The notes under the pieces are model-generated. The model searched no databases. It had not been told where the DNA came from and saw only the letters and a program-made list of their open reading frames with translations. The position numbers and the translations under genes were made by a program. From Aeribacillus composti (GTDB taxonomy: Bacteria > Bacillota > Bacilli > Bacillales > Aeribacillaceae), in contig NZ_VISS01000010.1 in the NCBI RefSeq assembly GCF_007827555.1, positions 1 to 64,000 on the forward strand: a DNA stretch of 64,000 bases, given 5' to 3'. Within the stretch, counting starts at the first letter, position 1. Every line of letters begins with the position of its first letter. Below are positions 31,835-41,766 of this stretch, one piece after another.

Positions 31835-32716
31835 TTACTTTCTTTTTGCCACCCAGCCTAATAACATTTCGCGAATCAATTTGCTCGCTGTATTCGCTGT
31901 TTGTTCTGAATGGTCATATACAGGTGCGACTTCAACTAAATCAGCGCCGACAACTTTCACATCAGAACGGGCAATTTCATGAATAGAAGCAAGCAGCTCT
32001 TTTGATGTAATGCCACCAGCATCGACTGTTCCGGTTCCCGGCGCGTGAGCAGGATCCAGCACATCGATGTCAATCGTAACATATACAGGTCTTTGTGAAA
32101 GTTTCGGAAGAATCTTTTTGAGCGGCTCGAGCACTTCAAATTTGGCAATGTAAAGTCCAGCCTCTTTCGCCCATTCAAACTCCTCCTTCATCCCAGATCG
32201 GATGCCGAATGAAAAAATATTTTCCGGGCCAATCAAATCGCTTGCTTTCCGGATCGGAGTGGCATGAGACAGAGGCTCGCCTTCATAATGCTCGCGCAAA
32301 TCTGTATGCGCATCGATATGAATGACCGCTAAATTTGGATATTTTTTATGCATCGCTTTAATGACAGGCCATGTTACAAGGTGCTCTCCTCCAATTCCGA
32401 GAGGAAATTTATCCGCTTTTAAAATTTTGTCCACAAAATCTTCAATCAACTCAATGCTCCGCTTTGCATTTCCAAACGGAAGAGGAATATCGCCTGCATC
32501 AAAATATTTTACGTCCCCAAGCTCACGATCTAAATAAGGACTGTATTCTTCCAATCCGATGGAAACCTCCCGAATGCGGGCCGGACCGAAACGGGAGCCT
32601 GGCCGGTAGCTGACTGTCCAATCCATCGGCATTCCATAAATGACTGCTTCACTTTCCTCAAAGCTTGGATGGCTTCTAATAAAAACATTTCCTGAATAAG
32701 CTTCATCAAATCGCAT
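31835..32716 (-). CDS. speB: Agmatinase
   Basis: It hydrolyses agmatine to putrescine and urea, feeding the adjacent spermidine synthase. The binuclear Mn ligands are visible as GGEHLVTWP, IHIDAHTDLR and VTIDIDVLDPAHAPGTGT. The start is the ATG at 32716 (MRFDEAYSG) with AGGAGG nine bases upstream, giving 293 residues, nearly the B. subtilis length. speE-speB is co-oriented. Confidence 0.96.
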   Translation of the reverse strand: MRFDEAYSGNVFIRSHPSFEESEAVIYGMPMDWTVSYRPGSRFGPARIREVSIGLEEYSPYLDRELGDVKYFDAGDIPLPFGNAKRSIELIEDFVDKILKADKFPLGIGGEHLVTWPVIKAMHKKYPNLAVIHIDAHTDLREHYEGEPLSHATPIRKASDLIGPENIFSFGIRSGMKEEFEWAKEAGLYIAKFEVLEPLKKILPKLSQRPVYVTIDIDVLDPAHAPGTGTVDAGGITSKELLASIHEIARSDVKVVGADLVEVAPVYDHSEQTANTASKLIREMLLGWVAKRK

Positions 32717-32739
32717 GGACATCACCCTCCTGTCTGAAA

Positions 32740-32765
32740 AAGCAAGAGGCTGATCCCTCTTGCTT
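32740..32765 (-). terminator. speE terminator (partial read-through likely)
   Basis: The stem AAGCAAGAGG/CCTCTTGCTT is followed on the minus strand by TTTTCAG, between speE and speB. It could set the speE:speB ratio rather than end the operon. Confidence 0.7.
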
Positions 32766-32809
32766 AAACTGTATTATGCTATTCGCTTTTTGTTCAGTTT
32801 TCCTAAAGG

Positions 32810-33640
32810 CTATTTAATTATTTCGGAAACAAACTTCGGTAAAGCGAATGCAGCTTTATGAATTTCTTTCGTGTAATATTTAGAATCCAAGTCAAAGAAA
32901 CGATCGTCACTTACCTCAATTGGATCATATTTCTTCGATCCGATCGTGAACGTCCACAGCCCGCTAGGATATGTCGGGATGTTTGCAGTATATAGCCTTG
33001 TAATCGGGAAAATCTCTTTCACATCATGATAGACATTTTTTATCAAATCTGCCTTAAACCAAGGATTATCCGTTTGCGCGACAAAAACGCCGTCCTCCTT
33101 CAAAGCTTTGGATATTCCTGCATAAAACCCTTTTGTAAAGAGGTTGACCGCAGGACCGACAGGCTCGGTTGAATCAACCATAATGCAGTCATATTGATTT
33201 TCGCTTTGTGCAATGTGCATAAAGCCGTCGCCAACTTTCACTTCAACGCGTGGATCATCTAGTTTTCCGGCAATTTCCGGCAAGTATTTTTTTGAATACT
33301 CGATCACTTTGCCGTCAATTTCTGCAAGTGTTACTTTTTTTACACTTGGATGCTTCAGCACTTCACGGATAACGCCTCCGTCTCCTCCTCCGACAACTAG
33401 CACATATTCTGGCTTCGGATGAGTAAACAACGGTACATGGGCCATCATTTCATGGTAGACAAATTCGTCTTTTTGCGATGTCATTACCATTCCATCCAAG
33501 AAAAGCATGTTGCCGAATTCTTCTGTCTCCACTACCTCCAATTTTTGGAATTCGGTCTGTTCTGTATGTAAAGTGCGTTTAATTTTCATCGTAATCCCGA
33601 AATGTTCTGTCTGTTTTTCTGTATACCAAAGTCCTCCCAA
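32810..33640 (-). CDS. speE: Spermidine synthase
   Basis: It transfers the aminopropyl group from decarboxylated SAM to putrescine. The nucleotide motif [16 protein letters not shown] is near 82-97; the active-site Asp segment is [11 protein letters not shown], and [16 protein letters not shown] is further on. It starts with TTG at 33640 behind GGAAG, which reproduces the conserved N-terminus. The 276 residues match. A diverged paralogue occurs at 50396-51244. Confidence 0.96.
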   Translation of the reverse strand: MGGLWYTEKQTEHFGITMKIKRTLHTEQTEFQKLEVVETEEFGNMLFLDGMVMTSQKDEFVYHEMMAHVPLFTHPKPEYVLVVGGGDGGVIREVLKHPSVKKVTLAEIDGKVIEYSKKYLPEIAGKLDDPRVEVKVGDGFMHIAQSENQYDCIMVDSTEPVGPAVNLFTKGFYAGISKALKEDGVFVAQTDNPWFKADLIKNVYHDVKEIFPITRLYTANIPTYPSGLWTFTIGSKKYDPIEVSDDRFFDLDSKYYTKEIHKAAFALPKFVSEIIK

Positions 33641-33772
33641 GATTTAATCTTCCTTTCATATGTTTTTCCAATATCTTTCCCTAATTTGAACAGACAACAC
33701 GTAAACCTCAAAAAAAGTATAGTGGAATCTATCAAAATTGCAAAGAATAAATTTCATTTTTCATAGGTGGAA

Positions 33773-33803
33773 GTTTAAAAACTTGCGAATCACCTCATAC
33801 TGA
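33773..33803 (+). promoter_or_regulatory. Sigma-F/G-type promoter of pbpG
   Basis: GTTTA at 33773 and CTCATACTGA ending at 33803 are separated by 16 bp. This fits forespore promoters (GYWTA-N16-ggNNANAnTw). B. subtilis pbpG is expressed in the forespore, which supports the assignment. Confidence 0.5.
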
Positions 33804-33837
33804 ATAACAAAACGAACGGGCTTAAGAGGTGATGGAA

Positions 33838-35898
33838 ATGGAAGCGATGACGCCAAAAGGCATTCGTCTTACCATCAAAACAATCCGGGCATTATTTTTT
33901 ATTCATTTTTTTGTTTTTGCTGCGGCAGCTATTTGTATTGCGGTTGTTTTGATTGCGGCTAAAGTACAAGGCGCTCCTTCCATTGTTGTGCCGCAATCAA
34001 CTGTATTGTACGCAAGCAACGGAACGAAAATCGGTGAGGAGCATCACGGCGGCCGCCGTTTTTGGGTGGAACTTGATGAAATTTCACCCTATTTAATCAA
34101 TGCGACAATCGCTATTGAGGACAAAAATTTTTATGATCATCACGGTTTTGATTTTAAACGAATAGCAGGTGCTGCCGTTGCCGATCTCAAAGCGATGGCA
34201 AAGGTGCAGGGAGCCAGCACAATCACCCAGCAATACGCAAGAAATTTATATCTTGGATTTGAAAAAACGTGGGCTCGGAAAATGACAGAAGCTTTTTATA
34301 CCATTCGGCTCGAGATGAACTACTCGAAAGAAAAAATTTTAGAAGGCTATTTAAATACAATATATTATGGACACGGAGCCTACGGGGCCGAGGCGGCCTC
34401 CCGTTATTACTTCGGCAAAAAGGCAAAGGACTTGACGCTCGCCGAAGCCGCTCTACTTGCCGGCATTCCGAAAGGACCGTACTCCTATTCACCGATGGTG
34501 AACTATGATTTATCAAAAAAAAGACAAGAGATGATTTTGCAGACAATGGTCAAACAAGGGTTAATTACAAAAAAAGAAAGTGAACTGGCTGCAAAGGAAA
34601 AATTAACGTTCAAAACGAACGAAAACACCAAAACAGAAGAGTTTGCCCCCTATTTTCAAGATGAGGTTATGAAAGAAGTAAAAGAAATATTGCAGGACCA
34701 CCAATTAATTGAAACAGCCGGTCTGAAAATTTTTACTACTCTTGATCCAAATCTGCAAAAAATTGCTGAATCGACCGTAGAAAAAGTCATGAGGAAAGAC
34801 TCGGATATCCAAGTTGCCTTCTCGGCAATCGATCCGAAAACAGGCGAGGTAAAAGCTCTAATCGGCGGACGGAATTATAAAGAGAGCCCTTTTAACCGCA
34901 TGACTCAGGCAAAACGTCAGCCTGGTTCAACGATTAAGCCGTTTCTATATTATGCAGCCTTGGAAAATGGATTTACGCCGTCCACAACGCTGAAAAGCGA
35001 GCCGACAACGTTCCATTTTCAAAATGGAACAAACACATATTCCCCGGGCAACTACAATGGCTACTACGCAAATGATGAAATTACATTAATAGAAGCCCTT
35101 GCTTTGTCCGACAATATTTATGCTGTTAAAACCCATATGTTTATCGGTATGGATCAATTAATAAAAATGGGAAAGCTTTTTGGAATCGGAGAAAATTTTA
35201 AAATGGTTCCGTCGCTAGCTTTAGGAACTTCTCCCGTAAGGCCGCTCGATCTCATGAACGCTTACGGCATTTTAGCGAACGGCGGTCAAAAAATAAAACC
35301 GATATTTGTCCGTAAAATCATTGATAAAAATGGAAAAGTCTTATATGAGGCAAATGTTGAAAAGGAGCAAATTCTAAATGAACAAACAGCCTTTATCACC
35401 GCACATTTAATGACCGGCATGTTTGATCGAAAGCTAAACAGTTATACAACTGTTACAGGGGAAAACATTATCGATCAACTATCAAGGCCTTTTGCTGGGA
35501 AATCCGGGACGACAAAGACTGACAGCTGGATGATCGGATTTGCCCCGCAGCTCGTAGCAGGTGTATGGACAGGTTATGACAAAGGAAAGACGATTGACAT
35601 GGTCGAGGAACGAGGCTATTCGAAAAAAATTTGGGCCGGCTTTATGGAAGAAGCGTTGAAACATGAACCTGTAAAACAATTTAAGCCGCCTGAAGGAGTT
35701 GTCGGCGTTTATGTCAATCCGGAAAACGGGCTTTTAGCGACGAAAGAATGTCCCGTCTCCCGCCTTGCGTATTATGTGAAAGGCACGGAACCAACAAAAT
35801 ATTGCATGGAGCACCTCGACAATATGGAAGAGCCGAAAAACAGCGGGCGGAAAAAAAAGGATGAACCATTATGGAGAAGGCTTATGCCGTGGTTTTAG
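33838..35898 (+). CDS. pbpG: Sporulation class A penicillin-binding protein PbpG
   Basis: This bifunctional glycosyltransferase/transpeptidase acts in spore peptidoglycan synthesis. A single N-terminal membrane helix (about 15-42) anchors it. The glycosyltransferase domain has the catalytic Glu in AIEDKNFYDHHG (about residue 94) and GASTITQQYARN. The transpeptidase domain has SxxK (GSTIK, Ser364), SDN (about 424) and KSGTTKT. The start is the ATG at 33838 with GAGGTG six bases upstream. It diverges from speE, as in B. subtilis (ywhE). Confidence 0.93.
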   Translation: MEAMTPKGIRLTIKTIRALFFIHFFVFAAAAICIAVVLIAAKVQGAPSIVVPQSTVLYASNGTKIGEEHHGGRRFWVELDEISPYLINATIAIEDKNFYDHHGFDFKRIAGAAVADLKAMAKVQGASTITQQYARNLYLGFEKTWARKMTEAFYTIRLEMNYSKEKILEGYLNTIYYGHGAYGAEAASRYYFGKKAKDLTLAEAALLAGIPKGPYSYSPMVNYDLSKKRQEMILQTMVKQGLITKKESELAAKEKLTFKTNENTKTEEFAPYFQDEVMKEVKEILQDHQLIETAGLKIFTTLDPNLQKIAESTVEKVMRKDSDIQVAFSAIDPKTGEVKALIGGRNYKESPFNRMTQAKRQPGSTIKPFLYYAALENGFTPSTTLKSEPTTFHFQNGTNTYSPGNYNGYYANDEITLIEALALSDNIYAVKTHMFIGMDQLIKMGKLFGIGENFKMVPSLALGTSPVRPLDLMNAYGILANGGQKIKPIFVRKIIDKNGKVLYEANVEKEQILNEQTAFITAHLMTGMFDRKLNSYTTVTGENIIDQLSRPFAGKSGTTKTDSWMIGFAPQLVAGVWTGYDKGKTIDMVEERGYSKKIWAGFMEEALKHEPVKQFKPPEGVVGVYVNPENGLLATKECPVSRLAYYVKGTEPTKYCMEHLDNMEEPKNSGRKKKDEPLWRRLMPWF

Positions 35899-35910
35899 AC
35901 ATATAGGCAA

Positions 35911-35949
35911 AATAAGGGTTTGCGCATAGTCTTGACGCAAGCCCTTATT
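35911..35949 (+). terminator. pbpG terminator
   Basis: The stem AATAAGGGTTTGCG/CGCAAGCCCTTATT is followed by TATTTTTC, 13 bp after the stop. Confidence 0.87.
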
Positions 35950-36036
35950 TATTTTTCAAAGAAGATGCAGCTCCTATGATATACTATAAAAAAGGACGAT
36001 ATATATTCAGATGTCATAACAAGAGGCCAGTCCTTG

Positions 36037-36132
36037 TAGAAATCGACCGATTACATGTATGCTACAGCTCTTATATTTTTCGAAAGCTTCAGCGAAAAAT
36101 CTGAGGAAAAATAAACGAATAGCCGATTTCTA
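36037..36132 (+). promoter_or_regulatory. Nested inverted repeats in the lipL leader
   Basis: Between a TATACTATAA promoter-like element (about 35978) and lipL, TAGAAATCG (36037-36045) is complementary to CGATTTCTA (36124-36132). An inner perfect 8-bp hairpin, ATTTTTCG/CGAAAAAT, lies at 36075-36100. This could be a structured leader or a small RNA; I recognise no known class. Confidence 0.35.
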
Positions 36133-36181
36133 CTATCCTTTTCATGCTTAAAAACACACGACTGAAAGGATTATCACAGCA

Positions 36182-37015
36182 ATGAACGAATTATTAAAAC
36201 AGCCGGAATGGAGAATCATCGATCATTCAAGCTTAGGACTCTTTTTTGATGCCAAGCAATCATTCGCTTACGATGATACGTTGTGCACGACAGTCGGGAG
36301 CGGCATGTCCCCCGCGACAGTCCGCACTTGGGTGCATCATGATACGATTGTTCTCGGCATTCAAGATACAAGAGCCCCGTTTTTAAAAGATGGAGTAGAT
36401 TTTTTAAAAAAACAAGGATATAAAGTCATCGTTCGAAATTCCGGCGGGTTGGCTGTTGTTTTGGATGAAGGGATTTTAAACGTATCGATCATTTTACCGG
36501 AAAAGGAAAAAGGAATTGACATTAACCGTGGTTATGATGCAATGAAGGATTTAATCTGTTTCATCTTGAAACCGTATGGCGCAGAAGTCGAAGCAGGAGA
36601 AATTGTCGGTTCATATTGTCCCGGGAGCTACGACCTCAGCATTCACGGCAAAAAATTTGCCGGCATTTCTCAGCGCCGTCTTAAGAGAGGCGTAGCGGTT
36701 CAAATTTATTTATGCATCACAGGAAGCGGAGCAGCGCGCGCAAACGTGATTAAACAGTTTTATGACAAGGCGGCAAAAGGAGAAGCCGAACATTTCAAGT
36801 ACCCAAACGTAAATCCGAGCACGATGGCGTCTTTACATGAATTATTAAAGGTGAAGTTAACCGTCCAGGATGTGGTGCACGACCTTTTTGCAGCCTTACA
36901 ACATTTGAGCGGCCGCATTTATTCCTCCAATTTAACCGACTTTGAACTGGAATTGTATGAAGCAAACTTCATAAGAATGATAGAGCGGAATGAAAAATTT
37001 TTGCCTAATATGTAA
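36182..37015 (+). CDS. lipL: Octanoyl-[GcvH]:protein N-octanoyltransferase
   Basis: LipL moves octanoyl or lipoyl groups from GcvH to E2 subunits in the Bacillus lipoate pathway. It has the LplA/LipB fold, with [18 protein letters not shown] and the catalytic Cys in [14 protein letters not shown]. The 277 residues match YwfL. The start is an ATG after AAAGGATTATCACAGCA. Other LplA-like proteins look similar; the Cys and length favour LipL. Confidence 0.88.
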   Translation: MNELLKQPEWRIIDHSSLGLFFDAKQSFAYDDTLCTTVGSGMSPATVRTWVHHDTIVLGIQDTRAPFLKDGVDFLKKQGYKVIVRNSGGLAVVLDEGILNVSIILPEKEKGIDINRGYDAMKDLICFILKPYGAEVEAGEIVGSYCPGSYDLSIHGKKFAGISQRRLKRGVAVQIYLCITGSGAARANVIKQFYDKAAKGEAEHFKYPNVNPSTMASLHELLKVKLTVQDVVHDLFAALQHLSGRIYSSNLTDFELELYEANFIRMIERNEKFLPNM

Positions 37016-37034
37016 ATCGGGAAGGGAGAAAGTT

Positions 37035-37649
37035 ATGTTTAAAAAAGTAGCTTCTGATGTTTTAGGATTAAGTGATATCGGCACGGTGATCAAGCCGGAG
37101 GATTATGATAAAGTGGACGCGGATGATTATGTCATGCATGAGGATGGGGAAAAAATCTACTTCCTCATTAAGTCGAAAACCGACGAGTATTGTTTCACAA
37201 ACAAAGCGTTAATCCACGTTGACGGCACAAGCGCTGTCAGCAAAAAACGCACTTTAAAGCGGTATGACTACTATGCCCACCGCGTTTCAAACGTTGTGCT
37301 TGAAACGGCAGGGACTATTGATTTAGATGTAGAAATCAAATTCCAAATTGGAAACACGCCTTTTTCCATTGATGTTCATAAAAAACATTTAGAAGAGCTA
37401 AAAGATTTGTATAAAGCGTTGATTAAAATAGAAGAAATTTCAAACGATCATGACAATTATATGGAGTATGCAAAACAAAGCCTGCAAATGGCCGCCTCTG
37501 TATTCACCAACAACCGCATAAATGAAACCAATATTTCCGAGCAATTTAAAGAAATTAACGATATTGCGTTCAATTGGCTGATGAATGCGAAAAAGCAATA
37601 CAATTTAAAAGATTACGGGTTTGTGTTTGACCTTTTTATCCAGCAATAA
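37035..37649 (+). CDS. PH-domain protein of the YvbH-like family
   Basis: This 204-residue cytoplasmic protein has an N-terminal bacterial PH-like domain (about 1-125, with YFLIKSKTDEYCFTNKAL and TAGTIDLDVEIKFQIG). A C-terminal helical segment resembles the YvbH oligomerisation region. The start is the ATG at 37035, with GGGAG seven bases upstream; an in-frame ATG inside lipL is unlikely. Its function is unknown. Confidence 0.83.
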   Translation: MFKKVASDVLGLSDIGTVIKPEDYDKVDADDYVMHEDGEKIYFLIKSKTDEYCFTNKALIHVDGTSAVSKKRTLKRYDYYAHRVSNVVLETAGTIDLDVEIKFQIGNTPFSIDVHKKHLEELKDLYKALIKIEEISNDHDNYMEYAKQSLQMAASVFTNNRINETNISEQFKEINDIAFNWLMNAKKQYNLKDYGFVFDLFIQQ

Positions 37650-37672
37650 ACACTAAATAAGTGCTAAAAAAT

Positions 37673-37713
37673 AAATCAAGCAGAGAAAAACAAACCGTTT
37701 CTCTACTTGATTT
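37673..37713 (+). terminator. Terminator after the YvbH-like gene
   Basis: The stem AAATCAAG-CAGAGAAA with TTTCTCTA-CTTGATTT lies 24 bp after the stop. It begins a segment partly repeated (inverted) at about 51480-51565. Confidence 0.7.
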
Positions 37714-37851
37714 CGTATGTTTGTTTGAAGTAGCTGGCGAATGCCTGCTACTTTCGGACGTTGCGGCTAATGCCGCAATCCCTTTTTATTTTTTGTATGG
37801 CTATTATTCAAAATATTGAATAAGATCAGGCTGCCGCTCTTTGTCCTTTAA

Positions 37852-37872
37852 AAGACGCAGGCGGAGCGTCTT
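37852..37872 (-). terminator. rsfA terminator
   Basis: The stem AAGACGC/GCGTCTT lies just after the rsfA stop on the minus strand; the following TTAAAGG tract is weak. Confidence 0.5.
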
Positions 37873-37875
37873 CCG

Positions 37876-38553
37876 CTATTCCGCCATTTTTTCCAGATTG
37901 CCGTTTCGATCCATTTTAAACGTTGTTGTCGGACGTTCTTCTTCCTCAAAGAGAACTAGCTTTCGAGCGCGGTTCATAATCTTCATAAGTGTTTCATAGT
38001 CTTCTTGAACTGTTTTCGATTCTTCCTCAAGCTTGGCAACCTTCTTCTCCAACTCTTCGTTTTTCTTAATCAGTTCTTCATTTTCTTTTTTCAAACGCTC
38101 GTTTTCTTGCTGCAAAGCCTCGATATGTTCGCTGTTCCCTTGGTAAGTTCTTAAAAATTCAATTACACTATCCATTGTCAGCTCCACTTTTGAATTGGCT
38201 GCGAGCTCTGGATGATTATAATTCTTTGAATTTTGCACCGCATTTACTTCAGTAAAATCACCAGGCGACGCTTCAGGCGGCGTATAAAGCAATCGCTTCT
38301 TTGCAGTCTGGCCTTTCCCAAGCGCTCTCATTTTCTGCTTTCTCTGTTTTTTTGCAAGCTGCAAAGCTTTTTCATACTTATGGCGCACAACGGCGTTCCA
38401 GCGGAAGCCACAGGCGGCCGACGTGCGGTTCAGCTTATCACCAACTTCTTCAAAAGCGTTTAATTGCGTGCTTCCTTCACGGACATGCCGCAAAACGGTT
38501 TCTGCTAATAGCAGATCGTTTTCTTCTGTCCAAGCATCCTGTCTTGTTTTCAT
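37876..38553 (-). CDS. rsfA: Prespore-specific regulator of the RsfA family
   Basis: RsfA fine-tunes sigma-F-dependent transcription in the forespore. An N-terminal Myb/SANT-like DNA-binding domain spans residues 1-60 ([18 protein letters not shown], then [16 protein letters not shown]). A long coiled coil occupies about 140-190. The 225 residues and the position beside ywfO match B. subtilis. The start has AAGGGAG upstream. Confidence 0.88.
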   Translation of the reverse strand: MKTRQDAWTEENDLLLAETVLRHVREGSTQLNAFEEVGDKLNRTSAACGFRWNAVVRHKYEKALQLAKKQRKQKMRALGKGQTAKKRLLYTPPEASPGDFTEVNAVQNSKNYNHPELAANSKVELTMDSVIEFLRTYQGNSEHIEALQQENERLKKENEELIKKNEELEKKVAKLEEESKTVQEDYETLMKIMNRARKLVLFEEEERPTTTFKMDRNGNLEKMAE

Positions 38554-38735
38554 TCACTCTCAACTCCCTTATTCTTGAATAATACTATTTGTTCTAGCAT
38601 CATTTTTCCCAAAAGATTAAAAATATATACAAGGATAGTAGATTTTTACAGAAAAGCGCTGTACTTGATTTCAAAAAAAAGACAAGGTATACTACCCGAT
38701 AGTGCTTATTCATGAAGAAAGGATTGTTCAAAAGG

Positions 38736-38960
38736 ATGGCAAATGAGTTCCGTGTATGCGACGATTGTAAAGCGCCAAATTTAAAATCGCTTATTCCGAA
38801 ATTAAAGAATTTGGATCCCGATGCTAAAATTGAAATCGGCTGCCAATCGTACTGCGGGCCCGGAAGAAAGAAAACGTTTGTATTTGTGAACAACCGTCCG
38901 GTCGCTGCGTTAACGGAAGAAGAGTTAATAGAAAAAGTGAAAGCAAAGCTTAAAAAATAA
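38736..38960 (+). CDS. DUF1450 family protein
   Basis: This small protein of about 74 residues has a CDDC motif near the N-terminus and the DUF1450 signature [21 protein letters not shown]. The cysteines suggest metal binding or a thioredoxin-like fold, but function is unknown. I take the ATG at 38736 as start; an in-frame ATG at 38712 lacks a ribosome site. Confidence 0.8.
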   Translation: MANEFRVCDDCKAPNLKSLIPKLKNLDPDAKIEIGCQSYCGPGRKKTFVFVNNRPVAALTEEELIEKVKAKLKK

Positions 38961-38962
38961 GA

Positions 38963-39002
38963 AACCGCCTTTTAAGGAATGATTGCTTCCTGAGGCGGTT
39001 TT
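38963..39002 (+). terminator. Terminator after the DUF1450 gene
   Basis: The stem AAACCGCC/GGCGGTTT is followed by TTTTATTT, directly after the stop codon. Confidence 0.87.
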
Positions 39003-39126
39003 TTATTTAAGGTTGTTGAACGACATTCCTTTGTGTCTGTTTAGAGCTGCACTTTGAAAAACGAGGTGTTCACCTGAATTTAAACAAGTTATAATATAAT
39101 CATGTCAAAACGGAAGAGGGAAGAAA

Positions 39127-40452
39127 ATGACCTATGCAAGTGAAAAGCTGCCAGAAGAAAAAGTTTTTAAAGACCCGGTTCACCGTTACATCCACGTTCG
39201 CGATAAAATCATTTGGGATTTGATCGGGACAAAAGAGTTTCAACGGCTGCGCCGCATCCGCCAGCTCGGGACAACTTTTTTAACTTTTCACGGTGCGGAG
39301 CATAGCCGATTCAACCACTCATTAGGCGTTTATGAGATCGTCCGCCGAATTGTTGATGACGTATTTCGCGGGAGACCGGAATGGAACGAAGATGAGAGGC
39401 TGCTAAGTTTATGCGCTGCCCTTTTGCACGATGTCGGACACGGTCCCTTTTCTCATTCGTTTGAAAAGGTCTTCCATCTGGATCACGAAGATTTTACCCA
39501 AGCCATTATTTTAGGAAATACAGAAATAAACCGCGTTCTCTCAAAGGCAGGGGCGGAATTCCCGAAAAAAGTGGCAGAGGTCATTGCGAAAACATACAAA
39601 AATAAGCAGGTTATCAGCTTAATTTCCAGCCAAATTGACGCCGACCGAATGGATTATTTGCAACGAGATGCTTTTTACACAGGCGTTCAGTACGGCCATT
39701 TTGACATGGAACGCATTTTGCGCGTGATGAGGCCGAGAGAGGATCAAGTCGTCATTAAATACAGCGGCATGCATGCTGTCGAAGATTATATTATGAGCCG
39801 ATATCAAATGTACTGGCAAGTATATTTTCATCCAGTAACGAGAAGCGCTGAAGTCATTTTGTCCAAAATTCTCCATCGAGCAAAAGCTCTGTATGAAAAT
39901 AATTATTCATTCCAAGCAGATCCAGTCCATTTTTATTCGATTTTCAAAGGAGATGTCACAGTCGAAGATTATTTAAAATTAGACGAATCCATCATCCTTT
40001 ATTATTTCCAAGAATGGCAAAAGGAAAAGGATCCGATTTTAAGCGATCTGTGCAACAGATTTATAAACAGGCGCCTGTTTAAATATGTGGAGTTTCAACC
40101 GTCCAATGAACAATTGATGAAGCTGATTGAACTAACAAATTTGTTCAAAAAAGCAGGCATTGATCCGGAATATTATCTTGTTGTCGACTCGTCTTCAGAT
40201 CTTCCGTACGATTTTTACCGACCGGGCGAGGAAGAAGAACGGCTGCCGATCCATTTGCTCATGCCAAACGGGGAAATACGGGAGCTTTCAAGAGAGTCGG
40301 AAATTGTGGACGCCATTACCGGAAAGCGGAGAACGGATCATAAATTATATTTTCCTCTTGATTTTTTAAAAGATTTCTCGGAGAAACGAAACTTGAAAAA
40401 ACAAATTTTAGAAATTTTGCAGCTAACTGACAAAGATGGATTTATTCTGTAG
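39127..40452 (+). CDS. ywfO: HD-domain phosphohydrolase YwfO
   Basis: This 441-residue protein has an SAMHD1-type HD domain: HSRFNHSLGV, then ALLHDVGHGPFSHSFE (the HD pair), and SSQIDADRMDYLQRD supplying a further Asp. Relatives include dNTP triphosphohydrolases; the substrate for YwfO is not certain. It is followed eight bases later by ywgA, so the two are co-transcribed. Confidence 0.9.
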   Translation: MTYASEKLPEEKVFKDPVHRYIHVRDKIIWDLIGTKEFQRLRRIRQLGTTFLTFHGAEHSRFNHSLGVYEIVRRIVDDVFRGRPEWNEDERLLSLCAALLHDVGHGPFSHSFEKVFHLDHEDFTQAIILGNTEINRVLSKAGAEFPKKVAEVIAKTYKNKQVISLISSQIDADRMDYLQRDAFYTGVQYGHFDMERILRVMRPREDQVVIKYSGMHAVEDYIMSRYQMYWQVYFHPVTRSAEVILSKILHRAKALYENNYSFQADPVHFYSIFKGDVTVEDYLKLDESIILYYFQEWQKEKDPILSDLCNRFINRRLFKYVEFQPSNEQLMKLIELTNLFKKAGIDPEYYLVVDSSSDLPYDFYRPGEEEERLPIHLLMPNGEIRELSRESEIVDAITGKRRTDHKLYFPLDFLKDFSEKRNLKKQILEILQLTDKDGFIL

Positions 40453-40469
40453 GTGAGGAGATGAAGGGT

Positions 40470-40988
40470 GTGTTAACCGAACACGCAAAATTAATGAAAG
40501 TGCTGTCCGCTTCGAAAGAGATCATCGGACGAAAAAAACTGCAAAAAATTATATTTATAGCAAAAAAACTTAATTATCCCTTTTATGAAAAATACGAATT
40601 CCATTTTTACGGGCCGTATTCAGAAGAGCTGACGCTTCGCATTGAAGAGCTTTGCAACATGGGCTTTATCAATGAAGTAAAAGAAAAAAAAGGCGGCTAT
40701 TATCAATACAAATATTCCCTTACAAAGTCGGGGCAGGAATTTTTAAGCCATTACGATTTGGACATGCCCGAACTGCAGAATTGCATAAATGAATTAAACG
40801 CCCAATCAGCACGTTTTTTAGAACTTGTATCAACCATTTTATATTTTGATCATTTGGACAAGGAAGAAGTGAAGGAAAAAGTATTCACGCTCAAAAAAAA
40901 GCAGCGTTATACGGATGAGGAAGTGGAGGAAGCTTATCAATTTATTCAACGATTGCAAGATCACAAATTCAGTGCAAAAATCAGCTGA
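40470..40988 (+). CDS. ywgA: YwgA family protein
   Basis: This conserved Bacillus protein of about 172 residues has the typical opening LTEHAKLMKVL and the segment EIIGRKKLQKIIFIAKKLNYPF-YEKYEFHFYGPYS. Function is unknown. The ATG at 40461 touches its GGTGAGGAG site, so the GTG at 40470 is a better start and matches the family N-terminus. It is co-transcribed with ywfO. Confidence 0.85.
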   Translation: MLTEHAKLMKVLSASKEIIGRKKLQKIIFIAKKLNYPFYEKYEFHFYGPYSEELTLRIEELCNMGFINEVKEKKGGYYQYKYSLTKSGQEFLSHYDLDMPELQNCINELNAQSARFLELVSTILYFDHLDKEEVKEKVFTLKKKQRYTDEEVEEAYQFIQRLQDHKFSAKIS

Positions 40989-41088
40989 ATTTTCCCCTAA
41001 AAAAATGAAGAAAATCCTTTTTATGTATTTCAACCTTTTTATAGTATACTGTAAGCAAAGGAAATTGTTAGAATAGGAGGGCGCATTT

Positions 41089-41751
41089 TTGCCGTTTTTA
41101 TATTACGATTTGGAAGTTATACCGTTTGTCATTATTGCTTTGATCGTCGGCTTCACTATCCATGAATTTTCACATGCATTTGTTGCCTATAAGTTCGGAG
41201 ATCCGACAGCGAAAAATCAAGGGAGGCTGACCCTTAATCCGATCTCCCATTTAGATCCGATCGGTACTCTTTTAATATTTTTGGCAGGGTTTGGTTGGGC
41301 AAAACCCGTTCCGGTGAATCGTTTCTATTTTAAAAATCCCCGCTTATCCGGGGTATTAGTATCTGTAGCTGGTCCATTGAGCAATTTATTCATTGCCTTT
41401 CTCGCTTTTTTGCTGCTGAACTTTTTCTTTTCGTTTGGATTATTTGCTGGCTTATCTTATGATGGAGCCAGAATGGTTGAACAATTTTTTAATATTCTTA
41501 TATCATTAAATATTATGTTGTTTATCTTTAATTTATTGCCGTTTCCGCCGCTTGACGGTTATCGCATCATTGAAGATTTAGCCCCGCCGGACATCCGCGC
41601 CAAGCTTACTCAATATGAAAATTACGGAGTGCTTATTTTTTTAATTATTGTTATCACCCCTTTGGATCAATATATTATTCATCCGATATTTAATTGGGGA
41701 AGCCGAGCCGTTATCACTCTTTTTCATTTCGTTTTACAACCGTTCTTTTAA
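41089..41751 (+). CDS. ywhC: Site-2 protease family protein YwhC
   Basis: This is a predicted intramembrane zinc metalloprotease (M50). The catalytic HEFSH motif is at about 25-29 in FTIHEFSHAFVAYKFGD, and the distal Asp is in FPPLDGYRI. About five transmembrane helices are evident in 220 residues. It starts with TTG at 41089 behind AGGAGGG. The substrate is unknown. It lies 15 bp before ywhD. Confidence 0.92.
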   Translation: MPFLYYDLEVIPFVIIALIVGFTIHEFSHAFVAYKFGDPTAKNQGRLTLNPISHLDPIGTLLIFLAGFGWAKPVPVNRFYFKNPRLSGVLVSVAGPLSNLFIAFLAFLLLNFFFSFGLFAGLSYDGARMVEQFFNILISLNIMLFIFNLLPFPPLDGYRIIEDLAPPDIRAKLTQYENYGVLIFLIIVITPLDQYIIHPIFNWGSRAVITLFHFVLQPFF

Positions 41752-41766
41752 AGGAGGGATGTTTAC

